A DNA stretch of 64,000 nucleotides from Legionella tucsonensis (GCF_001468035.1 NZ_LNZA01000001.1:2148231-2212230), one strand, 5' to 3'; shown: positions 29,520 through 39,405, counted from the first letter of the stretch. A program made the numbers and translations. The notes: generated by a model not told the origin, from the sequence alone.

Positions 29520-30776
29520 TTATGTAGGAAATCCTAATGTGGTAAGCGACATCCCGGAGTCATCTTTAAGTAGACTAATCACACGTTTAGCCCTGTCAAC
29601 TGCCAAAGCAGTTTTTCCTCCTGGAGTGTAAACGCCAGGATCTTTTTTAACTAATTCTAATGCCTCGGAAGCTTTTGCAACTTTTTCTTCGACTTTCAAT
29701 TCATCATCTTTATCGATTACACGCATTCTAAGCAAAAATGCATCTAATGAGCGATGTTTTCCGCCTCCCGCTCTCCAGTTTCTAAAAAATTGTTGCTCTA
29801 ATATTCCCAGACAGGATTCAATTGGCGCTGCAATCATTTTTAATTCAGGTGTTTTAAAATTATCGCTGGTACTTTGACTCTGACTTGCAAGAATCAATTC
29901 ACGGCATAAATTTTCATCTGCTGCAGAATCCCCAGATGTCATCTCGGAAGGGGAGCAAATTAATGGTGTTAAAAGTGTAGAACCTATTTGCAAGCTCAGT
30001 TCATAGCACTGACGAGATGCCCAAAAAGTCATTTCGATTAAGTGAACTAATAATGTAGTTGTGGTTGTGGCAGAAACTATTGTGATTTTTTGCAAGGTAT
30101 TACCAAGCTTTTGTAACTCTGTTGAATTACTGCCCGCCATAAATTGACCACCTTTTAATAAAGCAAAATAAAGCGCATAAACAGCAAATAATTCTTCAAC
30201 AAAAACAAAGGTACTGAAACTAATAAAAATCATTGGAAGAAATGAAATTAAAGCACGGATTCCCTTTGGTTTTATTTTTCCTACTTCATCTAAATACCCG
30301 GTAGATTGATCAAATAAACCCAGAAGGCTCGCATAAAAATGACGTTCAGTAAATGTTCTGGAAGTATTTTTTAAGTTTTCCAACCATTTTTTAAGATCTT
30401 CTCGCGTAGTAATTTCATCAAATTTGATTGGTTTAAAATCCTGAGGTGAAGTTAACTTCCCATAGCATAGCGATAATGTTTTAAAACAAGCCCCATCATT
30501 GCGATTTTCAGACAGATTGCTCTCAATCCATTTTGCTTCCGGACTGAATTTTCCTATAAGGTCCGGATGAAAATTTAAAGATAAAATCTTATAATTCTTT
30601 TTTATTTTTGTTTTATCCGGACCATCTTTAAGCAACAATTTATTAATTAATTTAATAAAATCAGCGTCCAGTCGTAAAAGAGCTTCATTGTTCAAATCAC
30701 TTGTATAACAATTTTTTTCTTTATCATAACTGGCATAGATGCTAACCAGAGTTTTTAATTCAGTCTCTATAGTCAT
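29520..30776 (-). CDS. J-domain-like protein with central membrane segments, possible effector
   Basis: 418 residues. Residues ~37-110 look like a DnaJ domain: helix II KIKKNYKILSLNFHPD carries the HPD tripeptide (70-72) needed to stimulate Hsp70, and a helix III-like FKTLSLCYGKL follows. Unlike DnaJ it lacks G/F and zinc-finger regions. Two long hydrophobic stretches at about 168-206 and 232-262 could be membrane hairpins. The C-terminal 130 residues are charged and unrecognised. A GGGAGAGG precedes the ATG. Standalone gene. Action on host or bacterial Hsp70 is inference. Confidence 0.75.
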   Translation of the reverse strand: MTIETELKTLVSIYASYDKEKNCYTSDLNNEALLRLDADFIKLINKLLLKDGPDKTKIKKNYKILSLNFHPDLIGKFSPEAKWIESNLSENRNDGACFKTLSLCYGKLTSPQDFKPIKFDEITTREDLKKWLENLKNTSRTFTERHFYASLLGLFDQSTGYLDEVGKIKPKGIRALISFLPMIFISFSTFVFVEELFAVYALYFALLKGGQFMAGSNSTELQKLGNTLQKITIVSATTTTTLLVHLIEMTFWASRQCYELSLQIGSTLLTPLICSPSEMTSGDSAADENLCRELILASQSQSTSDNFKTPELKMIAAPIESCLGILEQQFFRNWRAGGGKHRSLDAFLLRMRVIDKDDELKVEEKVAKASEALELVKKDPGVYTPGGKTALAVDRAKRVISLLKDDSGMSLTTLGFPT

Positions 30777-30842
30777 AACCTCTCCCTAGGTTGGCTATTT
30801 AGGATCGATACTGCTAAAACTCGTTAACTTCTGAAATCCTAG

Positions 30843-31493
30843 TTATCGCATAGTACAATCCATTTTATTGAACCAATTCTTCCGTTTAGTGTATTCCGTA
30901 TAAAAGCCAATAACCAACAGACTAATATAAAATGCACTCATCACATCACTCAAATAGTGAAAGCATAACAAAATTCTTGAGGCAGCAACCAAAAGCGCAA
31001 CAACAAGTAACACATAAAAATATCGAGGAAAAAGTATCCCTAATCCTGCTGCTAAACTAATCACTGTCGTCGTATGTCCTGAAGGCAACGACCAATAATT
31101 TGAACTCAACTTAAACCAATAAAATCCAAATTCATTACTGGAAAATAACAATTCAGGTCGAGCACGACTCAACGCAACTTTTAAAATCAAACAAACCAAA
31201 TTGGCTAAAAATACACAACCTAGTAAATACCAAGATCGAGTTTCATAAACAGTATTAACTTGAATGTATCGAAAATACAATCCAGCAATAAAAAACAAAA
31301 TGATATAAGCGACCCATTTTCCCAAAGCAGTCAATATTATCAAAAAAGGAATATTGACACTAAGATCCAACTGGTAAAAATAAGTTGCCAAAGGCTTGTC
31401 TACAAAATAATAGGCTAAAATAACCAAAAATGCATAGGGAAAAATAACCCAAGGTTTTTTCATAAAATTAAATAACTTTTCAAATTGCGACAT
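30843..31493 (-). CDS. PAP2-family membrane phosphatase
   Basis: 216 residues with about six membrane helices. All three PAP2 motifs are seen: KVALSRARP (KX6RP), SLPSGHTTT (PSGH) and SRILLCFHYLSDV (SRX5HX3D). Enzymes of this family dephosphorylate lipid phosphates such as undecaprenyl pyrophosphate, phosphatidylglycerophosphate or lipid A; the substrate cannot be read from sequence. A GAGGA precedes the ATG. The preceding 73-codon frame overlaps its start. Confidence 0.9.
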   Translation of the reverse strand: MSQFEKLFNFMKKPWVIFPYAFLVILAYYFVDKPLATYFYQLDLSVNIPFLIILTALGKWVAYIILFFIAGLYFRYIQVNTVYETRSWYLLGCVFLANLVCLILKVALSRARPELLFSSNEFGFYWFKLSSNYWSLPSGHTTTVISLAAGLGILFPRYFYVLLVVALLVAASRILLCFHYLSDVMSAFYISLLVIGFYTEYTKRKNWFNKMDCTMR

Positions 31494-31701
31494 CGATCAA
31501 ATCCTCATTTTTCACGTAAATACCGTGGAATGGTAATAACAACAGTAAAGCGCGTAATCCTGTGGCATGAATATTGTATAATAAGTGCTCATACCATTTA
31601 AGTTCCACTAACTCATGTATAATAAAAGCAATTAAATTATCTTTCCTCTCTTTTCTTACTTTATCCACAAAATTGAATACCTCAAAGAAGGAAGTTTCCA
31701 A
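31480..31701 (-). CDS. Small uncertain frame upstream of the PAP2 gene
   Basis: 73 residues starting from TTG with no ribosome site. It is charged at the N-terminus with a short leucine run (ALLLLLPFHG). Overlaps the PAP2 start by 14 bp. Could be the remnant of a larger gene; not recognised. Confidence 0.2.
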   Translation of the reverse strand: METSFFEVFNFVDKVRKERKDNLIAFIIHELVELKWYEHLLYNIHATGLRALLLLLPFHGIYVKNEDLIDVAI

Positions 31702-31907
31702 AAATTTTATCTATTTAATGACATTTCCCTATAATCTTTGAAATTTTTAGCCTACTGTAACCATTCAACAAATCTTAATAAAGACATGTTTATCATAAGA
31801 AATCCAGTGTAATCAGCCATCTAAGTATCAATTTCAAATCGTTTACAATGTTGACAATAAGGCCAAGAAGAATAACAATTCAACATCATTCTTAGCTACA
31901 GGAACAA

Positions 31908-33002
31908 ATGAACATGGATTTAACAAAATTTTCCGTTAAGTCAACGCTAGCACTTGTTTTCGCGGCAATGATAATTAAGGGATCTTATGCCCAAGACGTT
32001 TCAGTTGTTGGTAGTCTGAAACAGACATTAAAGCAAGTATCTGCACATTTGTCGCACGATAATCTTGTGAAAGATGAAAAGAGCATTCAATTACTGCGAG
32101 TACATCTTTCTGACGAAGCAAAAAACCTTCTGACCAACCGCGCCCAACATGCTTTAGCGCATACTCACCAATTTGCTAATGCTTCATCAAAAGCAGCAGC
32201 CTTATCTGTACCCAATAATGTTAAATTAGGTATGGGTAATGTACCCGTCTTGGATCAAGGAATACATGGAACCTGCGTCACTTTTGCAGTAACTGCAGCA
32301 CTTGATGCCACCATGACTAAAGGTGATTATATTAGTCAATTGTGTAATTTGCAGTTGGGTAGCTATTTGGAAAAACACGGTTATGGCTTAAGCGGCTGGG
32401 ATGGAAGTTATGCAAGTTATGTAATTGGCCAGATGGAACAGTATGGAATTGTTAATAAAGTAAAGCAACTGAAATTCGGTTGTGGCGGCATGAAATACTA
32501 CCCAACATATACAGAGCATGATCCTGAATCTTTTATGGATCCTGAAAAATTTAGTGCGCTAAGTGAATTCGTCTTTGGCAAAGACGTTAATTGGTCTGAT
32601 GTATTTCAAAAAACCGACCCAGGAAAAAACTTAAATGATGTGAAGCAAGCTCTATCTACAGGTGACCGATTAGTTTTTGCTGTGCTTCTTCCTCGTACTG
32701 ATTTAGGTACTGTAGGAGCAGTAGGAAAATATAAAACATGGATATATAAAGATACCTGGGTCTTAACACCAGAGATAATTGCAGATATTGAGTATGTTGA
32801 AGCAGCTCATGAAATGATCATTACTGGGTATGATGATAATGCAGTTGCAGTAGATAATCACGGAGTGAAACATAAAGGACTATTGTTCTTAAGAAACTCT
32901 TGGGGCACCTCTGTTGGGGATGACGGTGAATTCTATATGTCCTATGATTATTTTAAATTATTATCCTTTGATATAACTCGATTTTCTCGAGCTTCGATAT
33001 AA
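31908..33002 (+). CDS. Secreted papain-family (C1) cysteine peptidase
   Basis: 364 residues. Signal peptide at the N-terminus (ALVFAAMIIKGSYA), a ~75-residue propeptide-like region, then a C1 fold: oxyanion Gln and nucleophile in VLDQGIHGTCVTFAV (Q117, C123), catalytic His in EAAHEMIITGYDD (H301), and catalytic Asn in LLFLRNSWGTSVGDDGEF (N330). AGGAA sits four bases before the ATG. Export through Sec and possibly the type II system fits Legionella, but the destination is not shown by sequence. Followed by a REP-like element with a T-run that probably terminates it. Confidence 0.92.
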   Translation: MNMDLTKFSVKSTLALVFAAMIIKGSYAQDVSVVGSLKQTLKQVSAHLSHDNLVKDEKSIQLLRVHLSDEAKNLLTNRAQHALAHTHQFANASSKAAALSVPNNVKLGMGNVPVLDQGIHGTCVTFAVTAALDATMTKGDYISQLCNLQLGSYLEKHGYGLSGWDGSYASYVIGQMEQYGIVNKVKQLKFGCGGMKYYPTYTEHDPESFMDPEKFSALSEFVFGKDVNWSDVFQKTDPGKNLNDVKQALSTGDRLVFAVLLPRTDLGTVGAVGKYKTWIYKDTWVLTPEIIADIEYVEAAHEMIITGYDDNAVAVDNHGVKHKGLLFLRNSWGTSVGDDGEFYMSYDYFKLLSFDITRFSRASI

Positions 33003-33023
33003 CGGCCAAGAGCTCCAGAAAGT

Positions 33024-33110
33024 AGCCTGAGTGAAGGCGCAGCCGTAACCGGGAAGTTTTATATCTATGTCTCCGGGTTACGGCTGCGGGCCTTCACTCA
33101 GGCTTTTTTA
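33024..33110. repeat. REP/BIME-like long inverted repeat, also a likely terminator
   Basis: Left arm starts AGCCTGAGTGAAGGCGCAGC and continues into CGTAACCGGG; the right arm CCGGGTTACGGCTGCGGGCC continues TTCACTCAGGCT and runs into TTTTTT. Nearly 30 bp of pairing around an AT-rich loop. It lies between the C1 peptidase (+) and the amidohydrolase (-), both ending here. Confidence 0.75.
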
Positions 33111-33114
33111 AAAC

Positions 33115-33867
33115 TTAAATTTGTAAACGATAAAAATCAACGGCATTTGTCAATAAAATTTTATTGGCTATACGGTCATCAAAGACATCCCAAATAAGGC
33201 TAATATCGTTTTTCTTAAAAGGTTGGGGGGCGCGCGTTGAGGGAAGATCCGTACCAAACATCAATGCATCGGGATTAATCGATGCAATCGTTTTTAGAGT
33301 GCTTGTGACATCAAAATTAACTCTGCCAAACCCGGATGCTTTGACCTTGATCCCTTGTTCAACGAGCTTAAATAAAACTGGAAGTCCGCTTTTTGATAGT
33401 CCCAGATGGTCAATGCTGACTGCAGGTAAACTGAGTATCAAATCGGTTAATTCCAAAAGATCAGAAGAATCAACATACAATTCTACATGCCATTTGGCAA
33501 TCTCATAAACTCGATGCGCCATGTCACTTAAATGTTCAATTTTTTCTGAACCACCACGTCTCAGATTAAATCGAATACCACGAATTCCTTGCTGATTTAA
33601 TTTAATAATTTGCTCGTTACTTGCTGTAGCAGGTAATTGAGTCACCCCAACAAAATTTGGGCCCAAGACATGTAACACATGTACCAAATAGGTTTGATCA
33701 AATGCTTGAAAAGATCCCGATACCACTGCTCCACCAAGAATGTGCAGTGGTTTTGTAATTTTTAAATAATCAACAACCGTAAATTCATCAGGTAAATATG
33801 ATTGATTTGCAACCAAGGGGAAGCGGTAATCAATAATATGTAAATGCGCGTCAAACAGATTAATCAT
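33115..33867 (-). CDS. Amidohydrolase-family (TIM-barrel) metal-dependent hydrolase
   Basis: 250 residues. Starts INLFDAHLHIIDYRFPLV with the DxHxH metal motif on strand 1; also IRGIRFNLRRGG, VSIDHLGLSK with a metal His, and LMFGTDLPSTRA with the terminal Asp. This matches the amidohydrolase-2 family (lactonase and decarboxylase types, such as 2-pyrone-4,6-dicarboxylate hydrolase relatives). The substrate cannot be told. Bounded on both sides by REP-like repeats. Confidence 0.85.
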   Translation of the reverse strand: MINLFDAHLHIIDYRFPLVANQSYLPDEFTVVDYLKITKPLHILGGAVVSGSFQAFDQTYLVHVLHVLGPNFVGVTQLPATASNEQIIKLNQQGIRGIRFNLRRGGSEKIEHLSDMAHRVYEIAKWHVELYVDSSDLLELTDLILSLPAVSIDHLGLSKSGLPVLFKLVEQGIKVKASGFGRVNFDVTSTLKTIASINPDALMFGTDLPSTRAPQPFKKNDISLIWDVFDDRIANKILLTNAVDFYRLQI

Positions 33868-33904
33868 GATGCCCCCTACTTCTATATATTTCCCTGTTCT
33901 ACCT

Positions 33905-33986
33905 TGTAGCCAGGGTACAGCGCAACAGAATCCGGGTTACTTATCATCGGTTTCCCCGGGTTCCGCTGCGCTGCACCCTGGCTACA
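33905..33986. repeat. REP/BIME-like inverted repeat between two minus-strand genes
   Basis: Left arm TGTAGCCAGGGTACAGCGCA and right arm TGCGCTGCACCCTGGCTACA pair almost fully; the inner part CCGGGTTAC ... CCCCGGGTTCCG is shared with other copies. Sits between the 939-aa gene and the amidohydrolase gene. Confidence 0.7.
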
Positions 33987-36801
33987 CAAAACGGTTAACA
34001 AACCTCACTTCCTCAACAGGTGCGTGAGATTGCTGCTTTGTGTTTTCGGTAAAGAATCGACACCTTACAGTATCTTCCTTGACTGATTCAATCAAAGTTG
34101 GGGTATCCCTATACCCACCGAGACAATACCTTTGCCATTGACCATCCAATTCCATTTCAATAAAACAATGATCCGGATTAATATCAATAGATACAGGAAC
34201 TTCAGGGTATAAACGACTCATTTCTTCCTTAAAGGCAATCGCTCTTAAACGGCAACTTGCAACACCTAACTTTCTCGCCTCATCAAGATACTCCTTGCCA
34301 TTATGGACGGTTACCTCAATGGAGTTGCGTAATCCGCCACGATCTCTGCCAAACTTAAGGTATTTCATTAATAAACAATGTATTTCTTGATGCTCATCTT
34401 GTGCCGTTAATGTGCTAAAAACAGGATGTGCTCTATAGTGTTCGGGCATGCGCAACAATAAATTGATAAAGACATCTCGAGGCTCTGTTGTGGGCTTTGT
34501 TAAGCGAATATAATGCAAATGATTTTTTTTAGAGTACTTTATTTCAAAATCATCCTTTTTTAATCCATTACTTGCGATGTCCAACATAGTTTCACTAGGG
34601 TGCACAGAGGGTAAAGCCTGCCAATTTTCTGTCAAACTTAATCTTTTTTTTCCTTTTAAGAGAATAAGATCTGATTCCTCTTTCCTTTTTTCAATCAGCT
34701 CATCTGTTATTCCCTCAGCATGAAACTTATAGTCACACTCAACCAGGTTTTCCGTAGCATTCATGCCCACTAACTCAAAATATTGGAATGGAGAGGATGG
34801 GTTTTCATGAATTACCAGGTCAGAATAAACTTCATCACGATAATATTTAGTAGACGGAGTAAAAGTCAGTGGACCAACTGGTTTGAATATGGGTTTTCTA
34901 TAATGTGGTTGAGCGACAAAAGCTTTTGTATCAATACCACTTTGATACGTTTTTTGTTTTGTTTCTTTTTGGTTAATAATACTCTTTTTTAGATTTTGCA
35001 ACGCGAATTGTTCTCTTTCATTATGCGTAGCATTTGCTATTTCAACATCAATAATAGCTTGTTTCGTTTGATTCAAATGATACTCATCCAGTTTGGACGA
35101 GAATATCGGTGCTACCTCATTAAGTTGTGTTTCAATGGGTTGATGATCATCTACTAACTCTTGGCAGACTTTATAATCAAGGAAATGAATCTGTGTTGTA
35201 TCTAATCGTTGCTTTTGTGCTTGGGAAAGAACGGTAGTACGCGTTGCTGGTTTTAATTTAGAAGCCAACAAGTCCTCAAAATCTTCCCCATTTAGAGCAT
35301 TTTTTATGGACTTTTTGCTCATTTGAACCAATTGTCCATTTTCCCAGGTATATAACGCATGCCCTGCGGTAAGCAATTCAATCATATGCGCTAACATCAA
35401 CTCACGCTTACTTGTTGACCAACTGGAAAATGACCAATCAGAAAAAATATAAATTTGATCAGTAGGCACCGGCTCAAGATCTTCAACTACTTCTTCATGA
35501 GACTCGTTTTGAATAACAGGCTTACTTTTTAGCTTCTCTATTGCTTCGCGGATATCTCCATCAAAAATACCCTGTGTACGAGCAAATGCTCTCACATTGG
35601 CATAAGCAGTTGATGGAAACCATTCGCCCAAGACCCCTGTTTTTCTTTGCAATGCGAGAAGTAATGTAGCGATAAGCTCTAAAGCGACATCAACCTGAAA
35701 TTCAATGGGATAGTTTTGATATTTGGGATCGCGAAAAGGCAAAAGGAGTTGTTTCAAATCAGATGCTTTTTTCCTATCTTTTTGGTTGAACCACCATTTA
35801 AACTCAATGCGCTGAATCTCTTTATCTACCACTGCTAATAATGTGCTCATCAATTCTTTGCCTGATGAGGGTAAAATTTGTAATTTAAACGGAGGTAGTT
35901 TTTGAGCTGCAACCATTGCTTCAAAATCATCGAGTTGCTCCTGATTCGCTGTATCTTCAACTTGACTTATATTTTTTGTCGCCTCACGAAGTCCTGCCTC
36001 CAAAGATTTGGGTAGAACATGTCTTCCTCTATTTACAAGATTAGGATTAACTTGATTTAAAACTTGCATCACATTATGTGAACAAAAAGTTTCCTCAGAA
36101 GGGGTACGTTTTTCTCTATCTTTTTTATCCTGTTTATTTGACCATTGAAAAAAAGATTTAAGTACAGCCCATAAACTGGTGCGGCTTTTTCTTTGCGCAT
36201 GCAACCTTCCAGTCACTCGAACTTGTTCCTGGTATGCTTCAAGGAATTGTCGTCTTTGTTTGCTGTCAGTATGTTTAAAAACCAACAAACTTGAATTAAC
36301 TGCAGGAAGAGTTTCTGCTTGTCCTGAAGCACGCCAAAGCATAACCAATAATTGAATTAATCTCCTTTTATTTTCTTTCGATGCAACAAGGAATTGTTTG
36401 ATGAGATCTTCTGTCTCCTCATCCCCTGTTATTTTGGAAGCCAAAAGTTTTATCCATTTAACACCACTTTCACATGCTTTCTTTATTTGAACTGATGTCA
36501 ACTCTTTGCTGCAGTAATTGAGAAGCAGGACTGTTAAATCCTCTACAGTCTTTTCTTGAAGATTTTTAATAAATACATCTATTGACGAAGAAAGCTGTCG
36601 CTCATAATTGTGGCAGATAATGCCGTGTTTATTCTTGCCAGTGCAAACAAAGACTGTAACTACTTCCATATGCCCGTGCTTATTACCAGCAGTTGTGAAT
36701 GATTGAGCGGCCTGCTTTAATCGTACTAAAGGTTTGCGACTACTTGATACAACAAACACTATATCGCCTGGATCAATAGCACAATCCTTTAACAACAACA
36801 T
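33982..36801 (-). CDS. Large orphan protein with possible permuted papain-like and transglutaminase-like domains, candidate effector
   Basis: 939 residues from the ATG at 36801 (GGAG seven bases upstream; a GTG two codons earlier is also open). N-terminus: PGDIVFVVSSS (12-20), KHGHMEVVTVFV (H42/H44) and later EETFCSHNVMQVLNQ (C240). This order, GDxxF then His then Cys, is that of circularly permuted NlpC/P60 (YiiX-like) enzymes. C-terminus: LGVASCRLRAIAFKEEM (C850), INPDHCFIEMELDGQWQRY (H878) and LGGY resemble a bacterial transglutaminase-like Cys-His core. The middle 550 residues are charged and helical, unrecognised. Domain calls are by eye. Fourteen bases after a small gene ending in a His-rich tail. 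Confidence 0.8.
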   Translation of the reverse strand: MLLLKDCAIDPGDIVFVVSSSRKPLVRLKQAAQSFTTAGNKHGHMEVVTVFVCTGKNKHGIICHNYERQLSSSIDVFIKNLQEKTVEDLTVLLLNYCSKELTSVQIKKACESGVKWIKLLASKITGDEETEDLIKQFLVASKENKRRLIQLLVMLWRASGQAETLPAVNSSLLVFKHTDSKQRRQFLEAYQEQVRVTGRLHAQRKSRTSLWAVLKSFFQWSNKQDKKDREKRTPSEETFCSHNVMQVLNQVNPNLVNRGRHVLPKSLEAGLREATKNISQVEDTANQEQLDDFEAMVAAQKLPPFKLQILPSSGKELMSTLLAVVDKEIQRIEFKWWFNQKDRKKASDLKQLLLPFRDPKYQNYPIEFQVDVALELIATLLLALQRKTGVLGEWFPSTAYANVRAFARTQGIFDGDIREAIEKLKSKPVIQNESHEEVVEDLEPVPTDQIYIFSDWSFSSWSTSKRELMLAHMIELLTAGHALYTWENGQLVQMSKKSIKNALNGEDFEDLLASKLKPATRTTVLSQAQKQRLDTTQIHFLDYKVCQELVDDHQPIETQLNEVAPIFSSKLDEYHLNQTKQAIIDVEIANATHNEREQFALQNLKKSIINQKETKQKTYQSGIDTKAFVAQPHYRKPIFKPVGPLTFTPSTKYYRDEVYSDLVIHENPSSPFQYFELVGMNATENLVECDYKFHAEGITDELIEKRKEESDLILLKGKKRLSLTENWQALPSVHPSETMLDIASNGLKKDDFEIKYSKKNHLHYIRLTKPTTEPRDVFINLLLRMPEHYRAHPVFSTLTAQDEHQEIHCLLMKYLKFGRDRGGLRNSIEVTVHNGKEYLDEARKLGVASCRLRAIAFKEEMSRLYPEVPVSIDINPDHCFIEMELDGQWQRYCLGGYRDTPTLIESVKEDTVRCRFFTENTKQQSHAPVEEVRFVNRFV

Positions 36802-36821
36802 GGCCACTCTCCAATATTTAA

Positions 36822-37292
36822 CTACCAGTGACCGTGAGGATGACCATGGTGATGGCTATCGGAGCATGTTAACAAGGTTTCACTGGTTACTACTGATGAT
36901 ACAATAATAGAAAGTAAATCATCATCATTTCCTGGTTGTTCTAATCCCTTAGTTATTTCTTCAATTTTACTGGGTTCAAAATCCAATGCTTTGAGTCGAG
37001 ATGCGAGATCGCCCGGCTTAGAAAAAGCGAGTATACAGACTTCAGCCGCATGCGCTCTCAATAAAGGTAAAAAAGATTCTTTTTTATCTTGTAACGTTGA
37101 TGAGCCAGGTGATGTCTTTTTAATCACATTATATCTTTTAATAACGTCATCAACATATTGGGTTGCATCTTGATTATCTCTAAGAGACTCACTTTGGCTT
37201 TTTACATATAACGCGTCATATCGAGATACTAAATCGTTTATTTTCCCTAAGGCATCTTTAAGCTCGGGCTTTAATTTGTTTAATGTTGGCAT
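36822..37292 (-). CDS. Small helical protein with His-rich C-terminus, partner of the 939-aa gene
   Basis: 156 residues; the ATG at 37292 has AGGAG six bases upstream. Mostly helical and charged with no signal peptide; the last residues are CSDSHHHGHPHGHW, which may bind metal. No family recognised. The 20-bp spacing to the 939-aa gene implies one transcript, so it could be a chaperone, regulator or substrate of that protein; this is inference from context. Confidence 0.75.
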   Translation of the reverse strand: MPTLNKLKPELKDALGKINDLVSRYDALYVKSQSESLRDNQDATQYVDDVIKRYNVIKKTSPGSSTLQDKKESFLPLLRAHAAEVCILAFSKPGDLASRLKALDFEPSKIEEITKGLEQPGNDDDLLSIIVSSVVTSETLLTCSDSHHHGHPHGHW

Positions 37293-37511
37293 TTTGTCTC
37301 CTAGACTCGTTAAATTTCGGTCAGAATATATCATGCACAGACCAACCAATCAACTTTCTGATTTCAATTTAATCAACAGATTAACATGTTCATTTAAAAT
37401 TAAAAATTAAGTAAATTGATAATAGGAGAGAAGACTTTCGTAACCTTTTACTTGTTATTGGAAACAACTATTCGATAGAATCAGACTACCTTTATTATCG
37501 GTCAGTTTTTA

Positions 37512-38171
37512 ATGATAGAATTTACCTTGATCCAAAAAATATGTATTTGGGCTATCCCTATTTTATTTGCCATTACCTTACACGAAGCAGCCCATGCTTA
37601 TGTTGCATATCGTTGTGGCGATACTACGGCAAAAATGTTGGGTCGATTAAGTTTGAATCCTCTTCGTCATGTGGATCCAATGGGTACTGTATTTGTACCT
37701 TTGTTGGTTGGTATATTAACACAATTTAATTTTGTTATTGGTTATGCAAAACCTGTCCCAATTAGCCCGAACCGATTTCGTCATCCTCGGCGAGATATAA
37801 TCATGGTAACTCTTGCAGGGCCATTTGCGAATCTTTTCATGGCATTTTTATGGGCTGCTTGTAACAAAATCGCGCTCATACTTAATCCGCGCACATCGAT
37901 GGCTGTACTTTTTCTTTATGCCATGTCCCAGGCAGGAGTATTTATCAATTTAATTTTGGCTGCATTAAATTTACTTCCTATTCCACCTTTGGATGGTAGT
38001 CGTGTAGTCAGTAGCCTTTTACCTCCCAAACAAGCCATGGCTTATGCTAAAATTGAACCTTATGGATTTTTTATTCTCATTCTTTTATTATTTACCGGAG
38101 TTTTAGGCATGATATTAACCCCGATAATTAATCTGGGGCTCATTACACTCAGTGCCATTTTTAGAATATGA
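37512..38171 (+). CDS. M50-family (site-2-protease type) membrane metallopeptidase
   Basis: 219 residues, about five membrane segments. Zinc motif HEAAH in ITLHEAAHAYVAYRCGD and the third-ligand motif NLLPIPPLDGSRV are present. No PDZ domain, as in the short YwhC/slr1821-like group. Cleaves membrane-embedded substrates in the family; the substrate is unknown. Starts ATGATAGAATTTACC without strong ribosome site. 33 bp before pdxB, possibly cotranscribed. Confidence 0.9.
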   Translation: MIEFTLIQKICIWAIPILFAITLHEAAHAYVAYRCGDTTAKMLGRLSLNPLRHVDPMGTVFVPLLVGILTQFNFVIGYAKPVPISPNRFRHPRRDIIMVTLAGPFANLFMAFLWAACNKIALILNPRTSMAVLFLYAMSQAGVFINLILAALNLLPIPPLDGSRVVSSLLPPKQAMAYAKIEPYGFFILILLLFTGVLGMILTPIINLGLITLSAIFRI

Positions 38172-38204
38172 ACGCCAGCAATTTAATCTCTCAATACAAA
38201 TACT

Positions 38205-39272
38205 ATGAATATTCTTGCTGATGCCTCTCTGCCAGGATTAGAGCAGGCTTTCCCTATGCCCTTTCACCTAACCGTATATCATCATCCCAATGAAATCTCA
38301 GGATTACTTTCTGGGCAAGATGTTCTTCTTTGTCGCGCCAATTTAAAAGTAAATCAATTTTTATTAAAAAATCATTGTTTGCACTACGTTGCTACTGCAA
38401 GCAGCGGCACTGATCATCTTGATCGCCTCTGGTTAAATTCCCAAAATATTCAAATAATTGATGCAAAAGGCTCCAATGCACGAGCTGTTGCTGATTATGT
38501 TGTTGCCTGTCTTGCCTTTCTGGAACAACAACAACTTGTACGTGGGAATAAAGCAGGCATTATTGGACTGGGAAAAGTAGGAGCTCAAGTTGCTGTACGT
38601 TTGCAAGCAGCTGGTTTTGAAATCTTAACTTACGATCCACTCAAAGCAGAACGTGATCCCGCTTTTCAAAGTTGCACTATCGAGGAGTTGTATTCGGTTG
38701 ATCTGCTGTGTATTCATGCTGAATTACATAATAATCAGCCTTATCCTAGTGCTGATTTGATTAATCAGAGTTTTCTTGATCGATTAAAATCAGGCTGTAT
38801 CATGATTAATGCCGCTCGTGGTGGAATTGTCAATGAAGAAGCACTTCTCCATTCCTCAAAACCATTAATCTATTGCACCGATGTATATCTTAATGAACCG
38901 AATATCGACGCACGTATTATTGATCAATCCACAATATGTACTCCCCATATCGCAGGCCATAGTTTTGAGGCAAAATACGCTGCGGTTGCCATGGTTAGTA
39001 CCGCCTTGCACCAAATTGCTGATTTAGCTCTCCCTCAATTTGCAAAAGTCTCGTTGCCCCAAACCTTGAGCTTGGAAAAAGACAAACTATGGTATGAACT
39101 TATATTAAAAATTTATAACCCTCGTGAAGAAACATTATCTTTAAAGCATGCTTCAGATAAAAAAGTCTCTTTCTTAAGTTTGCGTAAAAATCATCAAATA
39201 CGCCATGATTTTTCTCAGTATTCAAAAGATTCAATTTTAAGCTATAAAACTAAATTATTATTGGGCATATAA
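38205..39272 (+). CDS. pdxB: 4-phosphoerythronate dehydrogenase PdxB
   Basis: 355 residues. A D-2-hydroxyacid dehydrogenase for pyridoxal-5-phosphate synthesis. Begins [16 protein letters not shown], typical of Pdx[14 protein letters not shown] site [18 protein letters not shown] near 118, [18 protein letters not shown] with the catalytic Arg, and [12 protein letters not shown] with the catalytic His. The ~80-residue C-terminal PdxB dimerisation region is present but less conserved. Confidence 0.94.
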   Translation: MNILADASLPGLEQAFPMPFHLTVYHHPNEISGLLSGQDVLLCRANLKVNQFLLKNHCLHYVATASSGTDHLDRLWLNSQNIQIIDAKGSNARAVADYVVACLAFLEQQQLVRGNKAGIIGLGKVGAQVAVRLQAAGFEILTYDPLKAERDPAFQSCTIEELYSVDLLCIHAELHNNQPYPSADLINQSFLDRLKSGCIMINAARGGIVNEEALLHSSKPLIYCTDVYLNEPNIDARIIDQSTICTPHIAGHSFEAKYAAVAMVSTALHQIADLALPQFAKVSLPQTLSLEKDKLWYELILKIYNPREETLSLKHASDKKVSFLSLRKNHQIRHDFSQYSKDSILSYKTKLLLGI

Positions 39273-39405
39273 GAAATAAGACAACCCAATAGTCTCGAAT
39301 TATTTACATAATAAATACTATTAAATCTAAAATTGTCCATTGTAAATTAGTAAATCAAATGATACTCTTTTGCCGATTTTTACAAAAAAACAAAGGAGTA
39401 TGTAA

